NCBI RefSeq assembly: GCF_010450875.1
Contig: NZ_CP048422.1
Location: 3,292,548-3,356,547 of the forward strand
Reading direction: 5' to 3'
DNA length: 64,000 nucleotides
Origin: Sphingomonas insulae
GTDB lineage: Bacteria; Pseudomonadota; Alphaproteobacteria; Sphingomonadales; Sphingomonadaceae
Part shown: in pieces, positions 30,942-39,743 of the stretch
Layout of the letters: every line of letters begins with the position of its first letter
Position numbering within the stretch: position 1 is the stretch's first letter
Notes under the pieces: model-generated
Databases searched by the model: none
The model's input: the letters and a program-made list of their open reading frames with translations, nothing else
Told to the model about the DNA's origin: nothing
Program-made: the position numbers and the translations under genes

Positions 30942-31633
30942 CAGGCGCGGTCACGCTCCGCTTCGGGCGCCTGTTCGGCCAGCAGCGCATCCAGCCGCTT
31001 GCGCATCGATTCCAGTTCGCAGCGCATGATCTCAATCTTCTGTGTGGCAGGATCGAACATATCGCTGCACGGCGTGCCATAGGGAACGAAGCGCGACGGC
31101 GTCGCCGCCGCACCGCCCTCGACCATCGTCGCGCGTGCCGGAATGCCGACCATCACCGCACCCGCCGGCACGTCCCGCGTCACTACCGCATTCGCACCGA
31201 CGCGCGCACGGCGGTCGACCAGGATCGGTCCCAGCACCTGCGCGCCCGATCCGATGATGACGCCATCCGCCAGCGTCGGGTGGCGCTTGCCCGCAACACC
31301 ATTGTCGGGACTGGTCCCGCCCAGCGTCACGCATTGGTAGATGGTGACGTCGTCGCCGATCTCCGCCGTCTCGCCGATCACGACGAAGCCGTGATCGATG
31401 AAGAAATTGCGACCGATCTTCGCGCCGGGATGGATGTCGATCGCCGTCCAGGCGCGGGCGACGTGATTGACCAGCCGTGCCAGGAAAAACAGCCGCCGCC
31501 GGTACAATGCGTGCGCGACCCGGTGCAGGCCCAATGCCCAGACACCCGGATACAGCAGGATTTCGGCACGCGAATGCGGTGCCGGATCGCGCGCCCGGAT
31601 CGAATCGAGATAGGCGGCCAACCGTCCGAACAT
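30941..31633 (-). CDS. cysE: Serine O-acetyltransferase, EpsC/CysE type
   Basis: The enzyme makes O-acetylserine for cysteine synthesis. The 230-residue product has the hexapeptide beta-helix with DIHPGAKIGRNFFIDHG, VVIGETAEIGDD and VTLGGTSPDNG, the EpsC/CysE signature. It lacks the long N-terminal helical domain of E. coli CysE and has a C-terminal glutamate/arginine-rich helix instead. It is the first gene of a two-gene unit with DUF2794 and is divergent from a TSUP exporter. Confidence 0.9.
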   Translation of the reverse strand: MFGRLAAYLDSIRARDPAPHSRAEILLYPGVWALGLHRVAHALYRRRLFFLARLVNHVARAWTAIDIHPGAKIGRNFFIDHGFVVIGETAEIGDDVTIYQCVTLGGTSPDNGVAGKRHPTLADGVIIGSGAQVLGPILVDRRARVGANAVVTRDVPAGAVMVGIPARATMVEGGAAATPSRFVPYGTPCSDMFDPATQKIEIMRCELESMRKRLDALLAEQAPEAERDRA

Positions 31634-31777
31634 CCGTCACGTTCCCCTTGTGGAACCGGGCATGTAATCCTTCCACCAACCGATTTCCATGCCCGCCCCG
31701 GCGCAACTATGCCGACGCAAACTCCAGCTTTGTTGTAGGAATTGCATGTGCCGTGCACGATGCGGCAGATAGACACT

Positions 31778-31825
31778 GCCCGTACCCGTCGAAGCCCGTA
31801 CCCGTCGAACCCTGTAACCGTCGAA
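31778..31825. repeat. Three tandem 16-bp repeats upstream of the TSUP exporter
   Basis: Units at 31778-31793 and 31794-31809 are identical (GCCCGTACCCGTCGAA). The unit at 31810-31825 differs at a few positions (CCCTGTAACCGTCGAA), and a partial fourth may follow. They lie in the 220-base region between the divergent cysE and TSUP genes, ending 28 bases before the TSUP start. They may be repeated binding sites or a slippage-prone array. Confidence 0.8.
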
Positions 31826-31853
31826 CCCTTTCCCTTCGGAGTGACCGCCGCCG

Positions 31854-32627
31854 ATGCCCGATTTCCTCACCACCATCGACTGGAACCAGGTGTTGCCGTT
31901 CATTGCGATCGGTTTCGCCGCCCAGGTGGTGGACGGCGCGCTCGGCATGGCGTTCGGGGTCATCAATTCGACGCTGCTGGTGACGGTCATGGGCGTGCCG
32001 CCCGCGGTCGCGTCCGCCAGCGTGCATGCGGTCGAAACCTTCACCACCGCCGCCTCCGGCGTCAGCCACATCGTCCACAAGAACGTCGACTGGAAACTGT
32101 TTCGCCGGCTGGTGATACCCGGCGTCATCGGCGCGGCGCTCGGCGCGACCTTGCTCAGCAACATCGATGCCTCCGTCGCCAAGCCGTTCGTGATGCTCTA
32201 CCTCGCCTGCATCGGCCTCTACCTGCTGTTCCGCGCGGTGAAGGGCACGATCGAACCGCGCAAACCGCGCGTCATCGCGCCGCTCGGCCTGGTCGGCGGT
32301 TTTCTTGATGCGGCGGGCGGTGGCGGCTGGGGGCCGGTCGTCACCAGCAACCTGCTGATCCAGGGCGCGACACCGCGCCATACGATCGGCACGGTTAACA
32401 CCGCCGAATTCTTCCTGACCGCGACCGCATCGGTGACCTTTTTCATCGCACTCGGCTGGTCGGCATTCACGCTGCACACGCTCGGCATCCTGATCGGCGG
32501 CCTGATCGCGGCGCCGCTGGGCGGCCTGCTGGCCAAGCGGGTGCCGACCCGCGGTCTGATGGCGCTGGTCGGCGTATTGCTGACGCTGACCAGCGCCTGG
32601 TCGGTCTACGCCGCATTAGCGAAGTAA
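31854..32627 (+). CDS. TSUP family membrane exporter (TauE/SafE)
   Basis: The 257-residue product has about eight hydrophobic segments and the repeated glycine-rich half motifs of the TauE/SafE family (AQVVDGALGMAFGVINS in the first half, LDAAGGGGWGPVVTS in the second). Family members move sulfite, sulfoacetate or other small organic anions out of the cell. Being divergent from a cysteine-synthesis gene fits a role in sulfur handling, though this is inference. Confidence 0.88.
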   Translation: MPDFLTTIDWNQVLPFIAIGFAAQVVDGALGMAFGVINSTLLVTVMGVPPAVASASVHAVETFTTAASGVSHIVHKNVDWKLFRRLVIPGVIGAALGATLLSNIDASVAKPFVMLYLACIGLYLLFRAVKGTIEPRKPRVIAPLGLVGGFLDAAGGGGWGPVVTSNLLIQGATPRHTIGTVNTAEFFLTATASVTFFIALGWSAFTLHTLGILIGGLIAAPLGGLLAKRVPTRGLMALVGVLLTLTSAWSVYAALAK

Positions 32628-32669
32628 ATTTTTTGCGCAGGCGAACGCGCAAGCGCCCAGAAACGCTGC

Positions 32670-32688
32670 TGATCGCCTTATCCGATCA
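32670..32688. promoter_or_regulatory. Candidate OxyR operator upstream of ahpC
   Basis: A perfect inverted repeat TGATCG-N7-CGATCA gives the GATNG-N7-CNATC spacing of one OxyR half-operator. It lies 78 bases upstream of the ahpC ATG, with oxyR two genes downstream. A second half-operator at the expected distance is weak. A possible -35 (TTGCAC at 32710) and an AT-rich -10 region (TATATC at 32731) follow, with closer than ideal spacing. Confidence 0.45.
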
Positions 32689-32765
32689 CGCAACGCAAAC
32701 AGATTAATTTTGCACTGCGGTATAAGCCCCTATATCCGGTTCACACCATTCAACCGGAGACCAAC

Positions 32766-33329
32766 ATGGCCCTCATCGGCAGCAAGCTGAAGCCGTTCAC
32801 CACCCAGGCCTACAAGGAAGGCAAGTTTGTCAGCGTCAGCGACGCAGACGTGCTGGGCAAGTGGGCGGTCTTCTTCTTCTACCCGGCGGACTTCACGTTC
32901 GTCTGCCCGACCGAGCTCGAAGACCTCGCCGACGTATATCCCACGCTCCAGAAGATGGGCGTCGAGGTGTACAGCGTGTCGACCGACACCCACTTCAGCC
33001 ACAAGGCGTGGCATGACAGTTCGCCGGCGATCGGCAAGATCAACTATTACATGCTGGGCGACCAGAACCACGCGATCAGCACCAATTTCGAGATCCTGCG
33101 CGAAGGCCAGGGCCTGGCCGATCGCGGCACGTTCGTGATCGACCCCGAAGGCGTGATCCAGTTGATCGAAGTGACGTCGGAAGGCGTCGGCCGCAACGCC
33201 GCCGAACTGCTCCGCAAGATCAAGGCCGCGCAGTACATCGCCGCGCATCCGGGCGAAGTCTGCCCCGCGAAGTGGGAAGAGGGCGAAGAGACGCTTGCCC
33301 CCAGCCTCGACCTCGTCGGCAAGATCTAA
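32766..33329 (+). CDS. ahpC: Alkyl hydroperoxide reductase subunit C (peroxiredoxin)
   Basis: AhpC reduces hydrogen peroxide and organic peroxides. The 187-residue product equals the E. coli length. The peroxidatic Cys47 ([10 protein letters not shown]) and resolving Cys166 ([10 protein letters not shown]) are present, making it a typical 2-Cys peroxiredoxin. A GGAG ribosome binding site precedes ATG 32766. A strong terminator separates it from ahpF. Confidence 0.99.
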   Translation: MALIGSKLKPFTTQAYKEGKFVSVSDADVLGKWAVFFFYPADFTFVCPTELEDLADVYPTLQKMGVEVYSVSTDTHFSHKAWHDSSPAIGKINYYMLGDQNHAISTNFEILREGQGLADRGTFVIDPEGVIQLIEVTSEGVGRNAAELLRKIKAAQYIAAHPGEVCPAKWEEGEETLAPSLDLVGKI

Positions 33330-33337
33330 GGCCCCCA

Positions 33338-33361
33338 GCGTTCCTGCGCCCGCAGGAACGC
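33338..33361. repeat. Short palindrome in the ahpC-ahpF gap
   Basis: GCGTTCCTGCG pairs with CGCAGGAACGC around a two-base centre. It begins 8 bases after the ahpC stop and precedes the larger terminator hairpin. It has the form of a dispersed hairpin and may stabilise the ahpC transcript end. Confidence 0.55.
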
Positions 33362-33408
33362 GGCGGTGCCGATACCATCCCCGCCCTTCCCCGAGGGTCA
33401 GGGTGATC

Positions 33409-33450
33409 GCGGCCCGGGGTGGACCTCCCTCCACCCCGGGCCGCTTGTTT
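33409..33450 (+). terminator. Terminator/attenuator between ahpC and ahpF
   Basis: A perfect 15-bp stem (GCGGCCCGGGGTGGA pairs with TCCACCCCGGGCCGC, loop CCTCCC) is followed by TTGTTTGTG. It lies 33 bases before the ahpF ATG. It would end most ahpC transcripts and let ahpF be read at lower level, in line with the different protein amounts needed. Confidence 0.75.
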
Positions 33451-33482
33451 GTGACGATCCGAATTTCCCAGGAGTTTCCGCC

Positions 33483-35072
33483 ATGCTCGACGCCAATCTG
33501 ACGCAGCAGTTGAAGGCCTATCTGGTCAACATCCGCCAACCCATCGAGTTGGTCGCGAGCCTGGGCGATGATGCCAAGTCGCGCCAGATGGGCGAACTGC
33601 TCGACGAGATCGCCGCGCTGTCCGACAGCATCGCGGTCGTCACCGCCGACGACCGCCGCAAGCCCAGCTTCATGATCCGGCGCGTCGGCACCGATATCGG
33701 CGTGCGCTTCGCCGGCTTGCCGATGGGCCATGAATTCACCTCGCTCGTGCTCGCCCTCCTCCAGGTCGGCGGCCATCCGTCGAAGGCGGCGCAGGACCTG
33801 ATCCGGCAGGTGGAGGCGCTCGACGGCGACTTCCACTTCGAAACCTTCTTCTCGCTGTCCTGCGCCAACTGCCCCGACGTGGTGCAGGCGCTGAACCTGA
33901 TGGCAGTGCTCAACCCGCGCGTCACGCACACCGCGATCGACGGCGCGCTGTTCCAGGACGAAGTCGCCGCGCGCAAGGTGATGGCGGTGCCGACGGTGTT
34001 CCTCAACGGCGAGGTGTTCGGCCAGGGACGCATGGAGCTGGAGCAGATCGTCGGAAAGCTCGACACCGGCGCCTCCGCCCGCGTCGCGGAAACGATCGCC
34101 GCCAAGGACCCGTTCGACGTGCTGGTGATCGGCGGCGGCCCGGCCGGCGCGGCGGCGGCGATCTACACCGCGCGCAAGGGCATCCGTACCGGCATCCTCG
34201 CCGAGCGGTTCGGCGGGCAGGTCGCCGATACGATGGCGATCGAGAACCTCGTGTCGGTGCCGCATACCGACGGGCCGAAGCTCGTCGCCGACCTCGATCG
34301 CCACGTCCGCGAATATGACGTCGACATCATGAACCTGCAGCGCGCCGCACGGCTGGTCGCGGCGACGGCGGAAGGCGGCCTGCACGAGGTTGTGCTGGAG
34401 AATGGTGCCGCGCTGAAGGCCCGTACCGTGATCCTGTCGACCGGCGCGCGCTGGCGTCAGATGAACGTGCCGGGCGAGGATGCGTACCGGAACAAGGGCG
34501 TGGCCTATTGCCCGCATTGCGACGGCCCGCTCTACAAGGGCAAGCGCGTCGCGGTGATCGGCGGCGGCAATTCGGGGGTCGAGGCGGCGATCGATCTGGC
34601 CAATATCGTCGCGCACGTCACCCTGATCGAATATGACTCCACCCTGCGCGCCGACGCCGTCCTGCAGCGCAAGCTCGCCAGCCTGCCCAACGTTCGCATC
34701 ATCACCTCGGCCTCGACCACCGAGGTGCACGGCGATGGCGAGAAGGTGAACGCGCTGTCTTATCGCGATCGCAACACCGATGCGATGCACCGCGTCGATC
34801 TGGAGGGCATCTTCGTCCAGATCGGCCTCGTGCCGAACACCGAATGGCTCGCCGGCGCGATCGCGCTGTCGCCGCGCGGCGAGATCGAGGTCGATGATCG
34901 CGGCCACACCTCGCAGCCCGGCGTGTTCGCTGCCGGCGACGTGACGACGGTGCCATTCAAGCAGATCGTCATCGCGATGGGCGAGGGGTCGACGGCGGCG
35001 CTGGCCGCCTTCGACCACCTCATCCGCCTGCCCGCGGAAGAAACGCATGACTGGGAAGAAGCCGCGGAATAA
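33483..35072 (+). CDS. ahpF: Alkyl hydroperoxide reductase subunit F
   Basis: AhpF reduces AhpC with NADH. The 529-residue product has the N-terminal double-thioredoxin domain with Cys127/Cys130 (SCANCPD), an FAD motif ([14 protein letters not shown], about 213-226), the second redox pair Cys343/Cys346 (AYCPHCDGP) and an NAD motif ([10 protein letters not shown]). I chose ATG 33483 ([14 protein letters not shown]) because it is the family start and has an AGGAGTTT site upstream. All redox cysteines are present. Confidence 0.98.
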   Translation: MLDANLTQQLKAYLVNIRQPIELVASLGDDAKSRQMGELLDEIAALSDSIAVVTADDRRKPSFMIRRVGTDIGVRFAGLPMGHEFTSLVLALLQVGGHPSKAAQDLIRQVEALDGDFHFETFFSLSCANCPDVVQALNLMAVLNPRVTHTAIDGALFQDEVAARKVMAVPTVFLNGEVFGQGRMELEQIVGKLDTGASARVAETIAAKDPFDVLVIGGGPAGAAAAIYTARKGIRTGILAERFGGQVADTMAIENLVSVPHTDGPKLVADLDRHVREYDVDIMNLQRAARLVAATAEGGLHEVVLENGAALKARTVILSTGARWRQMNVPGEDAYRNKGVAYCPHCDGPLYKGKRVAVIGGGNSGVEAAIDLANIVAHVTLIEYDSTLRADAVLQRKLASLPNVRIITSASTTEVHGDGEKVNALSYRDRNTDAMHRVDLEGIFVQIGLVPNTEWLAGAIALSPRGEIEVDDRGHTSQPGVFAAGDVTTVPFKQIVIAMGEGSTAALAAFDHLIRLPAEETHDWEEAAE

Positions 35073-35090
35073 CCGCTCCCACGCCCCTTC

Positions 35091-35116
35091 CCCTCCCCCG
35101 CAAATGCGGGGGAGGG
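35091..35116. terminator. Hairpin after ahpF
   Basis: CCCTCCCCCGCA pairs perfectly with TGCGGGGGAGGG around AA. It begins 18 bases after the ahpF stop and overlaps the region just before a possible GTG start of oxyR at 35118. There is no T-run, so termination is uncertain; the form is also typical of dispersed repeats in this lineage. Confidence 0.5.
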
Positions 35117-35162
35117 CGTGAAGAGGCTGGCCTCCACCGCGCCGCCCCTCTATCCGGCCAGC

Positions 35163-36065
35163 ATGGCAGCGACCTACCTTCCCACGCTCAAACAGCTGCA
35201 ATATCTTGTGGCGTTGAAGGATGCCGGCCATTTCGGCCGCGCCGCCGAGGCGTGTTTCGTCACCCAGTCCACCCTCTCCGCCGGCCTGCGCGAACTCGAA
35301 ACCCTCATCGGCGTCACCCTGGTCGAGCGCACCCGCCGCGTCGTCCGCTTCACGCCGCTGGGCGACCGGATCGCCGATAAGGCCCGTCGCGTGCTGCGCG
35401 AGGCGGAGGAGCTGGGCGATATCGCCCGCGCCGCCGGCCGTCCGCTGTCGGGCGAGATGCGGATGAGCGTCATCCCGACCATCGCGCCCTTCATGCTGCC
35501 TCACATCCTGCCACGCCTGCGCCGCGACTATCCCGATCTGAAGCTGTTCCTTCGCGAGGAGCCGTCGGGGGCGGCATGCGAAGGACTGCACAACGGCCGC
35601 ACCGACTGCGTGCTGCTCGCCCTCCCCTTCGCCTGCGGCGATGTTGCCTCCCACCCGCTGTTCGACGACCGCCTGTTCGTCGCCTACCAGCCGCAGGACA
35701 TGCCGAGCGACCCGCCGACGATCCCCGCCGCGTTGATCGACGAAACGCGGCTGCTGCTGCTCGAGGACGGGCATTGCCTGAAGGACCACGCGCTGTCGGC
35801 ATGCAACCGCCCGGAATTGCGCGCGGAAGCGACGATGCTGGGCACTTCGCTGCACACGATCGTGCAGATGGTCGACAATGGCCTCGGGATGACGATGCTG
35901 CCCGAAATGGCGCTGAAGGCGGGTATTCTCGACCACACGGGCATCATCGCCAAACCGCTGGAGGCCGAAAATGCCGTTCGGCACATCGCCCTCGTCTGGC
36001 GGCGCGCCTCGCCGCGCGAAAAGGACTTCCAGCTGCTCGCCGAAGCGCTGGCGCAGGCGCGCTGA
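35163..36065 (+). CDS. oxyR: Hydrogen-peroxide-sensing LysR regulator OxyR
   Basis: The 300-residue product has an N-terminal LysR helix-turn-helix (TLKQLQYLVALKDAGHFGRAAEACFVTQSTLS) and the OxyR redox segment LLEDGHCLKDHALSAC. Cys205 and Cys214 keep the nine-residue spacing of E. coli Cys199/Cys208. I chose ATG 35163 because homologues start a few residues before the PTLKQLQYL block; a GTG at 35118 is an alternative. Its place after ahpCF supports OxyR identity. Confidence 0.93.
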   Translation: MAATYLPTLKQLQYLVALKDAGHFGRAAEACFVTQSTLSAGLRELETLIGVTLVERTRRVVRFTPLGDRIADKARRVLREAEELGDIARAAGRPLSGEMRMSVIPTIAPFMLPHILPRLRRDYPDLKLFLREEPSGAACEGLHNGRTDCVLLALPFACGDVASHPLFDDRLFVAYQPQDMPSDPPTIPAALIDETRLLLLEDGHCLKDHALSACNRPELRAEATMLGTSLHTIVQMVDNGLGMTMLPEMALKAGILDHTGIIAKPLEAENAVRHIALVWRRASPREKDFQLLAEALAQAR

Positions 36066-36102
36066 TGCAACCTCCGGCACGCTTGGGACGTAGAGGATCG
36101 CA

Positions 36103-36711
36103 GTGACCCAATCCATCCTGATCCATGCGCGGCACCTGGCCGTGCCTGCCATCGCCGCGCTGCTCGCCGGCTGCGTCCCGCCGGCGACCGCCCCCGTCAC
36201 CGCACCGCCGGCGGTCGCGAGCGCGCCGGTGCCGGTCGACCCGTCGCACATGGAATCGGAGGCGACGATCGCCGCGTCGATCGCCGCGACGCCGGGCCTG
36301 CATACGGTGGCGACCGAATTGCGCACCGCCGAACTCGACCAGTTGCTCGGCGGCGACGGGCCATACACGCTGTTCGCACCGACCGATGCCGCCTTCACCC
36401 GCCTCGCGCCCGGCATCGCCCGCGATCTGCTCGCACCGGAAAACCGGAACGCGCTGGTCGCGATTCTCCGCTACCATGTCGTTGCCGGGACGATGACCAC
36501 CGAACAGCTGACCGACCGTATCCGCGCCGGCGGCGGTCGTGCCGTGCTGACGACGATCGGCGGCCAGCCGATCACGGCGACGATGACCGGCGATGTCATC
36601 ACGCTGACCAGCGTCACCGGCAACCGCAGCTATGTCGAGGCAGCCGACGTCGCGCAGGTCAATGGTGTGATTCATGTGGTGAACGGCGTGCTGGTACCCA
36701 ATTTGCCATAA
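36103..36711 (+). CDS. Fasciclin-domain lipoprotein
   Basis: The 202-residue product uses a GTG start and has a signal sequence with a lipobox (LLAGC, cysteine near residue 24), so it is likely anchored to a membrane. After a proline/alanine/valine linker a single FAS1 domain follows, with the motifs GPYTLFAPTDAAFTRL and HVVNGVL (second conserved box YHVVAG). FAS1 domains mediate adhesion or protein-protein contact. It follows oxyR by 37 bases. Confidence 0.88.
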   Translation: MTQSILIHARHLAVPAIAALLAGCVPPATAPVTAPPAVASAPVPVDPSHMESEATIAASIAATPGLHTVATELRTAELDQLLGGDGPYTLFAPTDAAFTRLAPGIARDLLAPENRNALVAILRYHVVAGTMTTEQLTDRIRAGGGRAVLTTIGGQPITATMTGDVITLTSVTGNRSYVEAADVAQVNGVIHVVNGVLVPNLP

Positions 36712-36976
36712 GGGATCGCCGACATATCGGCCTTGCCGTCCGGGCTCCGCAACTCCCCTATCCCGCCGGGCTGCTGCGCGTCTTGTCGGAAGAGGGTAAC
36801 GCTTCAGACGCTAAAGGCGAGGCTGGCTGGGATCGATCGCCATCGTCCACGTCGACCACATATCGCCACCCCCGGCGCGGCGCGAAAATCCGGGTTCTGC
36901 GCGATGGCTTGGCAGACGCCGGCGGTATCCGGCCGGACGCAGCGATCGGCGATCCGCCCTCACCGCATGCGCTGGA

Positions 36977-37423
36977 TCAGTCCTCCTTCCAACGCTCCGC
37001 CGCCGCCGTGTCCGTATCGCGCGCCTCGACCCATGTCGCTTCCGTGCCGCGCGTCTCGCGCTTCCAGAACGGCGCATCCGTCTTCAACCGGTCGATCAGA
37101 TAGGTGCACGCCTCCAGCGCCGCCGCCCGATGCGGTGCCGATGCGGCGACGAACACGATCCGCTCGCCCGGCACCATCGGCCCAACGCGGTGGACGATCG
37201 TTGCCGCAGCCAGCGCCCAGCGGGTCGTCGCACCCTCGGCCACAAGGCGCAGAGCCGATTCGGTCGCGCCCGGATAATGTTCCAATTCCAGCGTTCCCAC
37301 GTCGTCGTCGGCACGCACCAGCCCGGTGAAGGTCGCCACCGCGCCCGCGCCGCCGGTCTGTTCGACCAGCGCCATCTCCGCCCCGATATCGATTGCGGCG
37401 GGCGAGACGTGGATGCGGATCAT
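36977..37423 (-). CDS. moaE: Molybdopterin synthase catalytic subunit MoaE
   Basis: MoaE with MoaD converts cyclic pyranopterin monophosphate to molybdopterin. The 148-residue product has the family blocks GAVATFTGLVR, RVGPMVPGERIVFVAASAPHR and the active-site segment DRLKTDAPFWKRE with its lysines. It overlaps moaD by 4 bases (ATGA). The 265 bases after it (36712-36976) hold no gene I can support. Confidence 0.96.
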   Translation of the reverse strand: MIRIHVSPAAIDIGAEMALVEQTGGAGAVATFTGLVRADDDVGTLELEHYPGATESALRLVAEGATTRWALAAATIVHRVGPMVPGERIVFVAASAPHRAAALEACTYLIDRLKTDAPFWKRETRGTEATWVEARDTDTAAAERWKED

Positions 37424-37677
37424 CCGCCGGTCACCGGTGGAAACAGCGCGATTTCACGCGCCCCGACGATACTCGCGTCCATCGCCACGAAATTCTGGTC
37501 GACCGCCGCCCGCAGCCGGACGCGATCCTCTAATGCCGCAGCGCTCGTGTCGTCACGCCCCGCCAGCCAGTCGACCAACGCGGCGACGCTGGTCACGGCG
37601 GCGGGTGGATCGATCGATTCCTGCGCAACGCCCATCCGTTCGCGCACCCAGGCGAAATACAGCATTTCGATCGCCAT
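37420..37677 (-). CDS. moaD: Molybdopterin synthase sulfur carrier subunit MoaD
   Basis: The 85-residue ubiquitin-like protein starts MAIEMLYFAWVRERMG and ends in the required Gly-Gly (FPPVTGG), which is thiocarboxylated to carry sulfur. It lies 3 bases after pgsA and overlaps moaE by 4 bases. The operon pgsA-moaD-moaE joins phospholipid and molybdenum-cofactor genes, a chance-looking but compact arrangement. Confidence 0.95.
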   Translation of the reverse strand: MAIEMLYFAWVRERMGVAQESIDPPAAVTSVAALVDWLAGRDDTSAAALEDRVRLRAAVDQNFVAMDASIVGAREIALFPPVTGG

Positions 37678-37680
37678 GGC

Positions 37681-38247
37681 TCAATCCATGTGCCGGATGC
37701 CGACGCGCAGGTAATCCCAGCCCGTCACCAATGTCAGCGCCGCCGCCGCCCATAGGCAACCGAGCCCGGCCACCTTGATCCACGCCTGTGCCGGCAGCGC
37801 CCCTGCCAGGATCAGCGCACCGAACGCGACGAGTTGCAGCGTCGTCTTCCACTTGGCGAGCTTCGACACCGGCAGCGATACCTGCAACCCCGCCAGAAAT
37901 TCGCGCAATCCCGACACCGCGATTTCGCGCAGCAGGATGATGAGCGCCGCGATCAGGTGGACGCCGGTGATCAGCGCCATGTCGTCGTGGCGCGTGCCAA
38001 CCAGCATCAGGATCACCGCCGCGACCATGATCTTGTCCGCAATCGGGTCGAGGAAAGCGCCCAGTTTCGACACCGCACCCTGCGCACGCGCCAGATAGCC
38101 ATCGAAATAGTCGGTAACGCCCATCAGGCAATACAGGGCAAAGGCGATGCCGAAGCCCGCCTCCCACCGCGGCCACCACAGAAAGGCGACGAGCAGCGGC
38201 ACCGCGACGATGCGCGACAGCGTCAGGAGGTTGGGCAAGGTCAGCAT
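37681..38247 (-). CDS. pgsA: CDP-diacylglycerol--glycerol-3-phosphate 3-phosphatidyltransferase
   Basis: PgsA makes phosphatidylglycerol phosphate, the committed step to phosphatidylglycerol and cardiolipin. The 188-residue membrane protein starts MLTLPNLLTLSRIVAVPLL and carries the CDP-alcohol phosphotransferase motif DGYLAR...GAFLDPIAD with all three aspartates. Several membrane segments follow. It is divergent from an LplT-like transporter, another phospholipid-related protein. Confidence 0.96.
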   Translation of the reverse strand: MLTLPNLLTLSRIVAVPLLVAFLWWPRWEAGFGIAFALYCLMGVTDYFDGYLARAQGAVSKLGAFLDPIADKIMVAAVILMLVGTRHDDMALITGVHLIAALIILLREIAVSGLREFLAGLQVSLPVSKLAKWKTTLQLVAFGALILAGALPAQAWIKVAGLGCLWAAAALTLVTGWDYLRVGIRHMD

Positions 38248-38431
38248 CGTACGCCCCTCCTACCGCGCCATGCGGGCGGACGTAACCCCCGCCCGCCACG
38301 CCTTACTCTACTCCCCTGGCCCAATCCCCGCGACCGTTGCGTGGCGCCCGTCCGCCACCTAACCGTTGGCGCGCCCTGCGCGCTGGGCTATGCCTGCCGC
38401 AATATCGCCACGATCGAAGGCCGTGTTTCGC

Positions 38432-39721
38432 ATGCTGAATGCCATGGGGTTGCTGAAGCAGCGCCGCTTCCTGCCCCTTTTCACCACACAGTTCCTGGGC
38501 GCCTTCAACGACAATCTGTTCAAGACGTCGATGGTGCTGTTCGCGACCTATGCGATCTTCAACGATCCGCACATGGAAGCGAATTTCAATGCGTTGGCGA
38601 CCGGTATCGCCATCCTGCCGTTCTTCCTGCTGTCCGCGCTTGCCGGCCAGCTCGCCGACAGTCATGACAAGGCGCGAATCATCCGTATCGTCAAGACGGC
38701 GGAGATCGGCATCATGCTGCTCGGCGCTGCGGGACTGATGGTCGCGCGCGCCGGTTATCCGACGCTGGGCATCGGCCTCATGCTGGGCGCCGTACTGTTT
38801 CTCGGCGTCCACTCCACGTTCTTCGGCCCGATCAAATACGCGATCCTGCCCCAGCACCTGAAACCGTGCGACGTGCTCGGCGGCACCGGCCTGGTCGAGG
38901 CGGGGACGTATCTGGCGATCCTGCTCGGCACGATCATGGCGGGCTATGTGCCGATCGAGGGTGCCGCGATCCTCGTCATCGTCGTCGCGCTGATCGGCTG
39001 GATCACCGCGCGGCAGGTGCCGCCCGCCCCGCGCGAGGGGCCGCGGCTTAAGCTCAACTACAATCCGTTCACCGCATCGTGGCGGCTGATCCGCACGACG
39101 ATGCACATCCCGCGGCTGTTCCTGGCGATCTGCGCGATCAGCTTCTTCTGGACGATCGGCTCGGTGCTCATCATCGTCTTTCCGCCGCTGGTGAAGAACG
39201 TGCTGACCGCCGACGAACGCGTCGCCAGCGGCGCCATCGCCGTCTTCTCGGTTGGCGTGGCGATCGGCTCGGTGGTCATCAACACGATGCTGAAGGGGCG
39301 GATCAGCGCACGCTATTCGCCGGTATCAGTGGTCGCGATGGGCGTATTCGTCGTGATCTTCTCGTTCCTGTGCCGCAACTGGGTGCCGGCCGCGCCCGGC
39401 ACGTTCTACGACTGGAGCCAATTCGTCGCACAGCCGCGCGCCATCCCGATCATGCTGTGCCTGCTCGCGATCGCCACGACCGGTGGCATGTTCGTGGTGC
39501 CACTCTATGCATTCCTCACCACGACGGTGGAAAAGGACCAGACCGCGCGTACGGTGGCGGCGAACAACGTGGTCAACTCGGGCGCGATGACGGTCGGGTC
39601 GATCGCGGTCCTCGGCATCAACATGCTGGGCGTGAAACCGGTCGACATGCTGTTCGTGGTTGCCGCGATGTGCCTGGTGTCGGCATGGATCGCACAAAAG
39701 CTGCACGCCGCCTGCGATTAG
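38432..39721 (+). CDS. MFS transporter, LplT-like (lysophospholipid transporter family)
   Basis: The 429-residue product has about 12 hydrophobic segments and the N-terminal motif TTQFLGAFNDNLFKTSM typical of LplT and the transporter half of LplT-Aas fusions. LplT flips lysophospholipids across the inner membrane for re-acylation. No acyltransferase domain is fused here. I chose ATG 38432 (MLNAMGLLKQRRFLPLF); an upstream in-frame start is less likely. Confidence 0.85.
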   Translation: MLNAMGLLKQRRFLPLFTTQFLGAFNDNLFKTSMVLFATYAIFNDPHMEANFNALATGIAILPFFLLSALAGQLADSHDKARIIRIVKTAEIGIMLLGAAGLMVARAGYPTLGIGLMLGAVLFLGVHSTFFGPIKYAILPQHLKPCDVLGGTGLVEAGTYLAILLGTIMAGYVPIEGAAILVIVVALIGWITARQVPPAPREGPRLKLNYNPFTASWRLIRTTMHIPRLFLAICAISFFWTIGSVLIIVFPPLVKNVLTADERVASGAIAVFSVGVAIGSVVINTMLKGRISARYSPVSVVAMGVFVVIFSFLCRNWVPAAPGTFYDWSQFVAQPRAIPIMLCLLAIATTGGMFVVPLYAFLTTTVEKDQTARTVAANNVVNSGAMTVGSIAVLGINMLGVKPVDMLFVVAAMCLVSAWIAQKLHAACD

Positions 39722-39743
39722 GCGGGCGGCCGGAACGCTCCGG

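Noticed and set aside
32730..36416. A 1228-codon open frame on the minus strand
   Set aside because: It runs antisense through ahpC, ahpF, oxyR and the fasciclin gene, all clearly recognised on the plus strand. Long antisense frames are expected in GC-rich DNA, and its product is a low-complexity arginine/histidine/aspartate pattern.
36712..36976. Open frames in the fasciclin-moaE gap
   Set aside because: The products are arginine-rich without motifs and overlap moaE antisense; no ribosome binding site is seen.
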